Positions 17,921-25,999 of a stretch of DNA of 64,000 bases are shown one piece after another. The first letter of the stretch is position 1. Every line of letters starts with the position of its first letter. This DNA comes from Shewanella baltica (GTDB lineage Bacteria; Pseudomonadota; Gammaproteobacteria; Enterobacterales; Shewanellaceae), in NCBI RefSeq assembly GCF_900456975.1, contig NZ_UGYM01000002.1, positions 4,030,001 to 4,094,000 of the forward strand, written 5' to 3'. Made by a program: the position numbers and the translations under genes. Under the pieces are notes generated by a model. That model ran no database searches and was not told the origin of the DNA. It saw nothing but the letters and a program-made list of their open reading frames with translations.

Positions 17921-18712
17921 CTATTTTTGTGTTAATCCAGCAGTGGATTTAACATTGACTCTTTGGCTAACATCGGCCAATTTAGCTTTTTTTAACCCTG
18001 ATGGGCGAAGGAAAAAACCATAGTAAAGTAGACTCGCCGACGTCCATGCAATAGCTAAACTCCATAAATCATGGCTCAAGAAATGGGCACCGCGTAACTC
18101 TTGGCCGATACCGAACACTAGGCCTAAACTCACCCCGAAAATCAAACCAAACTTAGCTAAATGCGGACGATACTCACGCAAAACGTAATACAAGGCAACC
18201 CAAGCAAACCCTCCGCTGGCATGGCCGCCAGGGAAACATTGGCCAAATTCAGCGCCTTCAGGTAAACGGGCAAACAGGGAGGAATGCAGCATACGGCCGC
18301 CAAACTCAATCACATCCCACGGGCAAGTCATATGGGTAAAACTCTTGCCAATGCGTACCAGCAACACACTGGCCAATACGCTACAAAATAGATAAATCAA
18401 CCCTTTGCGGTACGGCTTAATCCTGTCACTTCGAAAACTAAAGGCAATGCCGACTACAACGCTCACCGCCAGCAAGATAACAAAGTTACGCCCAGCAACG
18501 TGCAATACATTTTCGGTCAGCCAATGGCCTCTTAATGGCCAAGAGTCGACGCCACCCTGCCAATGAAATAACAAGGTCGCCACTTTCATATCGGCGTGAG
18601 TCCATTCAAGCCCAAAGATGATCACCGCAAACACTAAAAGTGGCGCGATTAAATGCCCTTTGGCAAAATCGATAAATGTCATCCTAACATTATTTTTCAA
18701 ATAGTTACTCAC
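17921..18712 (-). CDS. PAP2-family membrane phosphatase
   Basis: A 263-residue polytopic inner-membrane protein with about six hydrophobic segments. PAP2 motif 1 appears as KSFTHMTCPWD (Lys-x6-Cys-Pro, the variant of KX6RP seen in one PAP2 subgroup), motif 2 as FPGGHASGG and motif 3 as RGAHFLSHD. Such enzymes remove phosphate from lipid A, undecaprenyl pyrophosphate or phosphatidylglycerol phosphate; the substrate here is not known. The GTG at 18712 is preceded by GGATT; an ATG ten codons in is an alternative. Confidence 0.85.
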   Translation of the reverse strand: MSNYLKNNVRMTFIDFAKGHLIAPLLVFAVIIFGLEWTHADMKVATLLFHWQGGVDSWPLRGHWLTENVLHVAGRNFVILLAVSVVVGIAFSFRSDRIKPYRKGLIYLFCSVLASVLLVRIGKSFTHMTCPWDVIEFGGRMLHSSLFARLPEGAEFGQCFPGGHASGGFAWVALYYVLREYRPHLAKFGLIFGVSLGLVFGIGQELRGAHFLSHDLWSLAIAWTSASLLYYGFFLRPSGLKKAKLADVSQRVNVKSTAGLTQK

Positions 18713-18906
18713 TTATGAATCCAATGACAAGAACATTTGGTGATAGCGTAGCGCTGAATTCTTATCTAAAACTTAAGAGATTCAATTGCGCCATCGCTAA
18801 CACAAAATTTACATCGTAATACAACTAAATTTATTCAAAAAACTCACAACATGAGTAAAAAGACTATAGTTTATAAATAATATTGCGCCTCTAGGACTGA
18901 GCATTC

Positions 18907-20847
18907 ATGCCATACAATCTCGCCATTAATCAGTCTCAAAAAGATCGTTTATTCGCCGACATTGCTATCGACACAGACAAAATCGTGGTTCCCCAAATAA
19001 TGGTTGATAACTGGCAACAAACCTTAGATTTGCTCTCTGAATTGGTCGACACTCCCGCGGCTTTAATCATGCGTGTTCATCAAACCGATATAGAAGTGTT
19101 TACCTCGAGCCGCACTCAGGGGAATCCCTATAAAAAACACGACAAAGACAGTTTAGGCCACGGACTTTACTGCGAGACAGTGATAAAAGGAGGCAAGGAA
19201 CTCCACATTCCGAATGCCCTAAAAGATAAAAACTGGGATAAAAATCCTGATATAAAACTCGGCATGATTGCCTACTGTGGCTTACCTTTACGCTGGCCCG
19301 ATAACAGCGCCTTTGGCACTATCTGCATGCTCGATAACAAAGAGCATAATTACAGCCAATCGTTTCGCAGCTTACTCGCTCGTTTTCAAAATGGTATCGA
19401 AGCCAACCTCGTCACCCTCTATCAACAGGCAAAGCTGCAACTGCACAACCAAGAGTTAGAGCAAAAAGTGCAACAACGCACCCATGAACTCGCCGAACTC
19501 AGTGGCAAACTCATCAAAGAAATCGAAAATCGGACCTCCACCGAAACCTCACTGGAATACCATAAAAGCTATGATCCACTGACGGGATTACCGAATCGCA
19601 TCAATTTGATTAATAGCCTTTCGACTATGCTCGAAGAAGTGAATCGCAAGGAAAAGATTTCAGTACTCTATCTGGGGCTGCGTAATTTCAAGTCCATCAA
19701 CGACAGTTATGGCTATCTGATTGGCGATAAAATCCTCACCATTCTCAGCCAACGTTTACAACACTATGCCGATGAAAATACCTTCATCGCCCGTATTGCC
19801 GGCGCCGAGTTTGTGATTATTCAAGCCCATAAACCTTCGAACAACGAAACCAACAGACTCATCAATAAAGTGCTTAGCTGCTGTAATACCCCATTTGGCG
19901 TGGCGGATTTTGTGATCACGATTCCGTCGAGCATGGGTATAGCTCAAGCGCCCATCGATGGCATAGATGCCGCCATTCTGCTGCAAAAAGCAGGGGCTGC
20001 GATGACGATCAGCAAAGCCGATGGCTCAACTCACAGCTTCTTTAATCAAGATACTCAAGCGGCTTTGAATCTACGCTATCAACTGGAATCTCACTTAGTC
20101 GATGCATTGAACAAAAACGAGTTAAGCCTTCATTACCAACCCTTTATTAACTTAAAAACTCAAAAAGTGATAGGCGCCGAAGCCCTGCTGCGCTGGCACA
20201 ACCCGATTCTAGGCAATGTCGCCCCAGACAGATTTATCGCCTTAGCAGAACGTAATGGGCAGATTATAGATATTGGCAATTTTGTATTGCATACCGCCCT
20301 AGCTCAGGCGGCAAAATGGTGTCGTGAGCTAGATCAGGAGTTTAAAATCGCCATCAATATCTCCCCTTTGCAAATGCGCAATCCCCGTTTTAGCGAGCAC
20401 ATAGCTGACTTACTCACCCTCTATCAATTGCCACCGACCGCCCTAGAGCTTGAAATCACCGAAGGCATGTTGATGCAGGACGAGCACATTGCCCACAACG
20501 CCATCCAAAAACTGCAGGAACTCGGGATCCGCATCTCCTTAGATGACTTTGGTACTGGCTATTCATCCCTAAGTTATCTACAAAAATACTCTTTCGATAC
20601 TTTAAAAATCGATCGCTGTTTTATCAATAAACTCGAAGAAAACGAACAAGATAGGGAGCTCACTAAAGCGATTATTGCCATAGGCAAGAAACTGAACTTA
20701 GTCGTGATCGCCGAAGGCGTGGAAACCCTAGAACAAGATGCCTTTATTCGTCACGAGGAATGCGACTTAGGCCAAGGCTACCTCTACGGTAAACCCATCA
20801 CCGCACAAGAGTTTGAGCAGGAATTTATCCATAAAAAAGAGCATTAA
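18907..20847 (+). CDS. GAF-GGDEF-EAL protein, probable c-di-GMP phosphodiesterase
   Basis: A 646-residue cytoplasmic protein. It has a GAF sensor (about residues 35-175, with YCGLPLRWPDNSAFGTICML), a coiled-coil linker (about 178-215), a GGDEF domain (about 220-385) and an EAL domain (about 395-640). The GGDEF signature is degenerate (ARIAGAEFV), so cyclase activity is unlikely. The EAL domain keeps GAEALLRW, ELEITEGML, LDDFGTGYSSL, LKIDRCFI and VVIAEGVET, as expected of an active phosphodiesterase. The GAF domain is of the kind that binds small ligands. Single-gene unit with a terminator overlapping its stop. Confidence 0.93.
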   Translation: MPYNLAINQSQKDRLFADIAIDTDKIVVPQIMVDNWQQTLDLLSELVDTPAALIMRVHQTDIEVFTSSRTQGNPYKKHDKDSLGHGLYCETVIKGGKELHIPNALKDKNWDKNPDIKLGMIAYCGLPLRWPDNSAFGTICMLDNKEHNYSQSFRSLLARFQNGIEANLVTLYQQAKLQLHNQELEQKVQQRTHELAELSGKLIKEIENRTSTETSLEYHKSYDPLTGLPNRINLINSLSTMLEEVNRKEKISVLYLGLRNFKSINDSYGYLIGDKILTILSQRLQHYADENTFIARIAGAEFVIIQAHKPSNNETNRLINKVLSCCNTPFGVADFVITIPSSMGIAQAPIDGIDAAILLQKAGAAMTISKADGSTHSFFNQDTQAALNLRYQLESHLVDALNKNELSLHYQPFINLKTQKVIGAEALLRWHNPILGNVAPDRFIALAERNGQIIDIGNFVLHTALAQAAKWCRELDQEFKIAINISPLQMRNPRFSEHIADLLTLYQLPPTALELEITEGMLMQDEHIAHNAIQKLQELGIRISLDDFGTGYSSLSYLQKYSFDTLKIDRCFINKLEENEQDRELTKAIIAIGKKLNLVVIAEGVETLEQDAFIRHEECDLGQGYLYGKPITAQEFEQEFIHKKEH

Positions 20848-20869
20848 GTTCATCCTTAATGCTCTTTTT
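20834..20869 (+). terminator. Rho-independent terminator overlapping the stop codon
   Basis: A 15-bp perfect stem, AAAAAGAGCATTAAG (20834-20848) with its complement (20855-20869), ends in a T-run. The stem contains the last codons and stop of the GAF-GGDEF-EAL gene. Confidence 0.88.
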
Positions 20870-21145
20870 ATCTTACGAATAAAAATCGACTGCACAATGC
20901 TGCGTGAATTGTTATTTCCACAGACAGTTATAAATTACATTGGGATAGATATGTGTTGAAGACTAATGTTTGGGACCAGTAATTTTAGTCGTTAGCAGTT
21001 TAGCGTTTGCTGATGTCAACTCATACAGGTTTACCACGGTATTAGCGTAACCTGTAGATTTAAAAGCCTTACGCAGCACACTTTTGGGACAATTCCGAGT
21101 TAGACTTTTAGCTCGAATTAGTGAGTTTCGAATTTAAATATCTAT

Positions 21146-21249
21146 GTATAACAAACTTTTAACAGGGAAATGGTGTTTGGCTATAATTTTGGAACATAGA
21201 GATAAAAGCCAAACAGTATTTGTCCCTGTTGAACAGCTTGTATGTTACC
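21146..21249 (-). repeat. attC-like integron recombination site (downstream of the cassette gene)
   Basis: Read on the minus strand: GGTAACA at the gene's stop codon, then AACAGGGA (21223-21230) and TGTTTGGCT paired with AGCCAAACA (21174-21182) and TCCCTGTT (21161-21168), ending in GTTATAC (21146-21152). Imperfect, long inverted arms with an AAC box at one end and GTTATRY at the other are the hallmarks of attC. The stop codon lying in the first box is also usual. Confidence 0.65.
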
Positions 21250-21577
21250 GCTTCTTGATTACGTTACCGTATCTATCTCTCCAACCTTCAATTTCAGGCG
21301 TTGAGAGCAAATATGCGTGAAAAGTGATAATACCATGTGTTTTTCTAATAGTTTCAGCCCACCAAATACCCACAATAAAACCGAGACCTGATGCTCCGTA
21401 CACAATGTTCAATGCCGTATTGAATTCGAAAAAATAAAAGCTAAATAAACTGGGCATACAAAATAATGCTGTTGCCGAAAGAATTATTTGGAAATACAAC
21501 CAAGCGAATATAAGCCAAGCTGTTAAATGTAGGTAGCCCTCAAGTGGCTTAATTATGATTAATTTTAGATACTTCAT
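21245..21577 (-). CDS. Small membrane protein, apparent integron cassette gene
   Basis: A 110-residue protein with two or three hydrophobic segments (about residues 14-45, 50-72) and a hydrophilic basic C-terminus (GWRDRYGNVIKKR). I do not recognise a family. Its DNA is visibly more A/T-rich than its neighbours, and it is bounded on both sides by attC-like sites in the same orientation, so it looks like one integron gene cassette of about 450 bases. No integrase gene is in the window. Cassette membrane proteins are usually uncharacterised. Confidence 0.65.
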   Translation of the reverse strand: MKYLKLIIIKPLEGYLHLTAWLIFAWLYFQIILSATALFCMPSLFSFYFFEFNTALNIVYGASGLGFIVGIWWAETIRKTHGIITFHAYLLSTPEIEGWRDRYGNVIKKR

Positions 21578-21593
21578 GCAATTCCATTTGGTA

Positions 21594-21653
21594 ACATAAC
21601 GTCTTAGTATTTATGCGCTGCGCTGTTTGCAGGGCATAAATCGCTTGTTCACT
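21594..21653 (-). repeat. attC-like integron site (upstream of the cassette gene)
   Basis: Sixty bases. On the minus strand AGTGAAC (21647-21653) begins the site, ATTTATGC (21634-21641) pairs with GCATAAAT (21609-21616), CTGC/GCAG lie inside, and GTTATGT (21594-21600) ends it, 17 bases before the cassette gene's ATG. Length equals the classical 59/60-base element. Confidence 0.6.
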
Positions 21654-21847
21654 AAATCTCAAATATGGCCGCTGCCACATCCATGTCAATTGGTATAAAT
21701 GATGCTATAGGAATTTACTTTTTTGCGGTAGCGGTTTTTTATCCAGTTTGATGGGTAATCACTTGATATCGTTTTAGCTTTCTCATTTTTAGCGCTTATT
21801 TTTTGCTGATGAATCGCTATCTAACGACTCAAAACTCCAAGGAATAC

Positions 21848-22078
21848 ACCTCCCCTCGGAGTTGCCGCAGGGCGAATAGACAAATTGCGTGAGTTCGGTC
21901 ATGGATGACCGACTAGCTTTCGCAGGTGCAGGGACGCATCCTTCGGAAGCGATAGCAAATTTGGCCATGAGCACAAGGGGCTTTCAACTCCGCTAGGGGC
22001 GTCTTGGAGCATCCAAGGAGGATAGGACGAGCTGTCCTCCTTGGTCGGGTGTGGGGTGAAGCCCCACGACTTTGATTT
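21848..22078 (+). repeat. ~250-bp modular palindromic element, copy 1
   Basis: One of three copies in the window (others at 44583-44830 and 48234-48477). The conserved right part has CCAAGGAGGA paired with TCCTCCTTGG and then GTGGGG-tga-aGCCCCAC. The left part holds variable small hairpins such as CGGTCATGGATGACCG. The element accounts for much of the 640-base gene-free stretch 21578-22216. Frames through it (ending RAVLLGRVWGEAP-like) are not genes. Confidence 0.88.
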
Positions 22079-22216
22079 TGATTAAAGCATTCAAACTACG
22101 AAACACACTTTGGGGCAACAGCTTCTAGCTAAAGGAGTCGTTAGGATTATTAAAGCAACAACCATCAACGGATAGTCGCTGCTTTACATCTCACTCATAG
22201 GGATATGGAAACGAGA

Positions 22217-23047
22217 CTAGTCTGCTTTGATGACTGCTTGTTTTAGTATTTCTTGGTCATTTTTAAACACCACTAGCTCGCCTGGAGGGCTATCGCTGGT
22301 GCCTAAGACGGTGACATAACAATGATACTGGTATGGGCCGCTGCGAAATTGGAATGAATGATTCCCACCGCTACCATCGAATACGAGCTTGCCTTTATTC
22401 AGCACTAGATCTGGCTTTTCGCTCAATGGCTTACCCTTTGCCCAAGCGGCATAACGGTATTGATCATTCCCCATATTATCGACACGAATCGTAAACTTAG
22501 CGGTTTCCCAAGTTAATTCTGGGCTCACAAACTCACTCACGCTCGCATGTAATCCCGTTTTTTGCTTAGCGATCAGCTCAGCTTTCAATTTTGCCTCTGC
22601 GGGTGTTTGGTAGTTAATGGCTATGATCTTGCCATCAAAATCCAGCCATACGACACCGCTGCCGAGCATAATGCCGCGCCAGCCCATAATCTGCCAATCA
22701 GCATCAATCTTAGAATTCGCAATCAGTTCAATTAGTTGCGAATCGAATACTTGATCGAATCGTGCGACCATTTCCTGGGTATTTTGAATCGCTGGGATCG
22801 GATATTCACGTTTAAGTGGGTAAGCCAATCGCTTAACAATGGCTTCTGGATCGTTCGCCTTAGCCGCATCGATAAGCCCTTGCACCAGAGGAATATATTC
22901 CTTTGGCAAAGCCTCATCGGCGGCATTCACTGTGCTACTCAAACCCATAGCACCAAATATCAAGGCGGCATAACACGCGATTTGCATTAGTTTAGCTTGG
23001 CCGAAAACTGCTAATTTTATTGCCTTTAGTGGTGAGGCGAGTGACAT
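22217..23047 (-). CDS. Exported protein of unknown function
   Basis: A 276-residue protein with a long signal peptide (hydrophobic core about residues 22-40, cleavage near VNAADE). The first half of the mature part is helical (QGLIDAAKANDPEAIVKRLAYPLKREY). The second half looks beta-rich (FTIRVDNMGNDQYRYAAWAKG, HSFQFRSGPYQYHCYVTVLG). It ends after GELVVFKNDQEILKQAVIKAD. The position suggests a periplasmic protein, but I do not recognise a family and no neighbour gives a clear hint. It is transcribed alone. Confidence 0.75.
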   Translation of the reverse strand: MSLASPLKAIKLAVFGQAKLMQIACYAALIFGAMGLSSTVNAADEALPKEYIPLVQGLIDAAKANDPEAIVKRLAYPLKREYPIPAIQNTQEMVARFDQVFDSQLIELIANSKIDADWQIMGWRGIMLGSGVVWLDFDGKIIAINYQTPAEAKLKAELIAKQKTGLHASVSEFVSPELTWETAKFTIRVDNMGNDQYRYAAWAKGKPLSEKPDLVLNKGKLVFDGSGGNHSFQFRSGPYQYHCYVTVLGTSDSPPGELVVFKNDQEILKQAVIKAD

Positions 23048-23145
23048 CTTTATCCCTTACATCCAAACGTCTCTACTGAGACCAAAGGCAAAGAATAACA
23101 TAAATGCACAGGACTAAAACCTAAGCTGATTGACGCAATGCCTGA

Positions 23146-23853
23146 CTAAGCCGTCAGCAACAGGTTAGCGTAAATCGCCAGCGCGACTGACATAAAGATG
23201 ACACCAATAATTGCATCGATAATCGGTGTCAGTCGCTGCAATTTAAGTTGCACCTGCGCCTTAGATAACATCACAGCCAAAAAGCCAAACCATGCCAGCG
23301 ACAGCGATAACAACAAGACAGCGGAGGCAATTTTAGTGCTAGTGGTGACGCTTGGGGTAATCAAGGCCGAAAACAGCGTTAAGAAAAACACCAATGCTTT
23401 GGGATTCAATAGATTGGTATAAAGCCCAGTCAAAAAACCTTGCCTGCGCGACATAGCGCCACCTAAGCCACCAGCAATAGACGCAGTGCCTTCAACGTCA
23501 GCAGAAAGAGCATCAACATGTGTCCCAGCATTTGTACTGGCACTCGCTTTACGTTTAGCCAGTATCGCAAGGCCTGCACGCAGGGCACCAAACCCCATCC
23601 AAGCTAAGTAAGAAGCGCCCACAATTTGCACTAATAGATACAGGGTATGCGAACTTTTAATAAGCAGACTCACGCCAGTCAGACTTAAAATCGTGTGGGC
23701 TAAAATGGCGATTGAAATCCCCACGGCTGCGGCAATCGCCGTGCTTCGCGACTGCTGAGTCGCAATCTTCACCATAATAGCGAAATCGGGTCCGGGGCTG
23801 ATCAAGGCAACCGAGTGGATCACGGCCAAGGTGAGTAATAAAGATAAATCCAT
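23146..23853 (-). CDS. LysE/RhtB-family amino-acid exporter
   Basis: A 235-residue inner-membrane protein with six hydrophobic segments. The family N-terminal signature is SPGPDFAIMVKIATQQSR (about residues 21-38), with GASYLAWMGFGALRAG in TM3 and NLLNPKALVFFLTLF at about residue 145. Members export amino acids or homoserine lactones; the substrate here is unknown. I used the ATG at 23853; the frame is open to a TTG six codons earlier. The AraC-type gene 137 bases upstream on the same strand is the likely regulator. Confidence 0.9.
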   Translation of the reverse strand: MDLSLLLTLAVIHSVALISPGPDFAIMVKIATQQSRSTAIAAAVGISIAILAHTILSLTGVSLLIKSSHTLYLLVQIVGASYLAWMGFGALRAGLAILAKRKASASTNAGTHVDALSADVEGTASIAGGLGGAMSRRQGFLTGLYTNLLNPKALVFFLTLFSALITPSVTTSTKIASAVLLLSLSLAWFGFLAVMLSKAQVQLKLQRLTPIIDAIIGVIFMSVALAIYANLLLTA

Positions 23854-23990
23854 AGAAATGCGGCTCCGCAAAAAAGGTGATAAACGATAACTGAGGCTGC
23901 CAGTATGGCCATTTGTCGCCGGGCTGAATTGTAATAAATTGCATGATTCTGTTTTATTCGAATCAGCAATCGTCGAAAGACGGGGGAAAA

Positions 23991-24833
23991 CTAGAGCATA
24001 CGTCGCTGAAATTGCACCGGCGATAATAGGAATGCCTGCTTAAAGGCTTTATTTAAATGGCTCTGGTCAAAAAATCCGAATTGCTGCGCCACATCCGCCA
24101 CTAGAGCGCCATGACTTAAGGATTTTTTCGCCAACTCTAAACGCACCCGCTTGAGATAAGCATGGGGTGTCATCCCTGTTGCCTGTTTAAATTGCCGCAA
24201 AAACTGAAACTTACTTAAGCTCACTTCATTGGCTAAGGTTTCAAGCTGAGTATTATGCCAAGGCTCATCGTGAATTCGCTGCTTGACTAAGCTCACCTGC
24301 AACTTAGATAACCCCTGCGGTTGATTCGGCTTAGTGATGCTAGATGAAACGCCGCTGGGGTAACGATCCAGCAGCAGATGAATAAAGTTCAGTAAATGGG
24401 ACTCGCCCACGAGCGCACTGCATTGGCCTTGGATCAATAGCTCGTGTAGCTGAATAAAGTATTGATAAAGCGTTGGGTCATCCACCATGGGCGCGCTGAA
24501 AAAGTGCTCCTTCAACCCCAGTTCTTGGCTGACTTCATTCATGTATTCCACGGGGATCGACATGACTTTCACCCGATAACCGTCGGCATCGCGGCTCTGG
24601 CCATCGTGGGTTTCGTCGGGATTTAAGGTCGATAGACTGTGCTGACCGAGTTGATAACTGCTGCCCTTATTCACAAACTGCTGCGCACCTTGGGTGACCA
24701 CACCTAAGTGGTAATCCAGATGCACATGTTTATCGAAGCTAAAATGCGTGAATTCCGCCTGACTCAGTTCTATGCCTGATAAGCTGGGATGGCGCCAATA
24801 GTTAATGTTTTCAATGGGTGTTGCTGTACTCAT
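23991..24833 (-). CDS. AraC-family transcriptional regulator
   Basis: A 280-residue regulator with an N-terminal cupin-like ligand domain (about residues 20-150, HLDYHLGVVTQGAQQF) and two C-terminal HTH motifs (about 180-280, LANEVSLSKFQFLRQFKQAT, then DVAQQFGFFDQSHLNKAFK). The signature MTPHAYLKRVRLELAKKSL is typical. It sits upstream of and in the same direction as the LysE-type exporter, an arrangement common for exporter-regulator pairs, so it probably controls that gene in response to an amino acid. Confidence 0.9.
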   Translation of the reverse strand: MSTATPIENINYWRHPSLSGIELSQAEFTHFSFDKHVHLDYHLGVVTQGAQQFVNKGSSYQLGQHSLSTLNPDETHDGQSRDADGYRVKVMSIPVEYMNEVSQELGLKEHFFSAPMVDDPTLYQYFIQLHELLIQGQCSALVGESHLLNFIHLLLDRYPSGVSSSITKPNQPQGLSKLQVSLVKQRIHDEPWHNTQLETLANEVSLSKFQFLRQFKQATGMTPHAYLKRVRLELAKKSLSHGALVADVAQQFGFFDQSHLNKAFKQAFLLSPVQFQRRML

Positions 24834-24983
24834 CGCTCGCGGCTATTACCTATAACATCAGTTTTAACACTGGGAAAACTCAAATCCACTAAGGTTCATT
24901 CTAGCCTTCATTGTCAGCGCGGCAATAGTAAATTATTGCAGTCATATCGTTTGCTGGAATGTGCGCATAGATTCGCGCTGAAG

Positions 24984-25012
24984 AAAAACAAAAACGCCCA
25001 ACTCTGTGGGCG
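24984..25012 (-). terminator. Rho-independent terminator
   Basis: On the minus strand CGCCCA pairs with TGGGCG around a 6-base loop, followed by TTTTTGTTTTT. It is 90 bases after the stop of the gene ending at 25100. Confidence 0.8.
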
Positions 25013-25099
25013 CTTATAAATGCAGACTGGCTTACGTTATAAGTTTTACTCAGCGCTAAGCTCGTCAGTATCACTTAAACTTAATATCAATTAAATCGA

Positions 25100-25828
25100 T
25101 TAATGCGAATGGCTGCCGTGTCCGCCTTGAGCTTCAATCGATTGGCCTTCGCTATTGTAAAAACCGCTACCGCCATGTTCAATAAAGCCTTGGTTGATCA
25201 TCTTAGCGATAAAAGGATCGGACTCACTGTCGCCAACATCGGCAAAATCAATATCTTGATAATCTTGGGTTAATACCACAAAAGCATCGCTATCAAATGG
25301 CTCTACGTCCACAAGCTTGTAAGCTAGATTCGGCTGAGATTGACCTAAGATAAACTCAGCGGGCAGTCCGATAGCATCAATCCATACCAGCTCACTCTCT
25401 AAACCGTTAACCTTGCCTTTAAAGCCTTGAGTCGCAAAACACGCCTCTTGCTTAGCTTGTGTCTTGGTCATGTGGATCGGCAATGCTGGCGATACTACAT
25501 GGTACAACTGGTCGCGATCGTGCTGAATGTTGAGTGCGCGCAAATCACCTTTGCGGTAAGTCACAGAACGTTTTTCAGCGGGGAAATAACGCACGTACTC
25601 GCCATTGCTCGACCATTCTTCAAATGTTGAACCATCACGCTGAATAATAAAGTCTTGTCCATTACGGATGAGGGTCATTTGCCATTGCTGGCCCTTGCCA
25701 TTGGTCACTTGATATTGAGCCTTTAAATGCTCGGCTTGTAGCGTTGGACACTGAGCCTCTTGCGCTGCCATAGCAACATTGGGCAGAACTAAGCTGGATA
25801 ACATTAGAGCCAATAGACGGTTTTTCAT
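25100..25828 (-). CDS. Exported protein of unknown function with His-rich tail
   Basis: A 242-residue protein with a clear signal peptide (MKNRLLALMLSSLVLPNVAMA, residues 1-21). The mature part looks beta-rich (QVTNGKGQQWQMTLIRNGQD, SVTYRKGDLRALNIQHDRDQ) with three Cys and ends in GGHGSHSH, a possible metal-binding tail. The fold resembles outer-membrane lipoprotein-sorting-like beta sheets, but this is a guess. The ATG at 25828 has GAGAAG before it; the frame is open to a GTG four codons earlier. It lies downstream of the two alkaline phosphatases, on the same strand, after a hairpin. Confidence 0.7.
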   Translation of the reverse strand: MKNRLLALMLSSLVLPNVAMAAQEAQCPTLQAEHLKAQYQVTNGKGQQWQMTLIRNGQDFIIQRDGSTFEEWSSNGEYVRYFPAEKRSVTYRKGDLRALNIQHDRDQLYHVVSPALPIHMTKTQAKQEACFATQGFKGKVNGLESELVWIDAIGLPAEFILGQSQPNLAYKLVDVEPFDSDAFVVLTQDYQDIDFADVGDSESDPFIAKMINQGFIEHGGSGFYNSEGQSIEAQGGHGSHSH

Positions 25829-25906
25829 TAGACTTCTCACTTGCTGAACAGGGTAAACACTTAAGCTTTTGTAAACGCTTTGGTATGTTAAATCGTTAGG
25901 CTAAAG

Positions 25907-25936
25907 GCCGATGGATGACGTATGCCATCCATCGGC
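25907..25936 (-). terminator. Stem-loop after the alkaline phosphatase genes (probable terminator)
   Basis: GCCGATGGAT pairs with ATCCATCGGC around a 10-base loop, 64 bases past the stop at 26000. On the minus strand only CTTTAG follows, so the T-run is poor. Confidence 0.5.
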
Positions 25937-25999
25937 ACTGCTTTTACTTAACTATTTCTGCACTATGTCTTACTTCACTATGCAGAGACTAAGCGGGTC

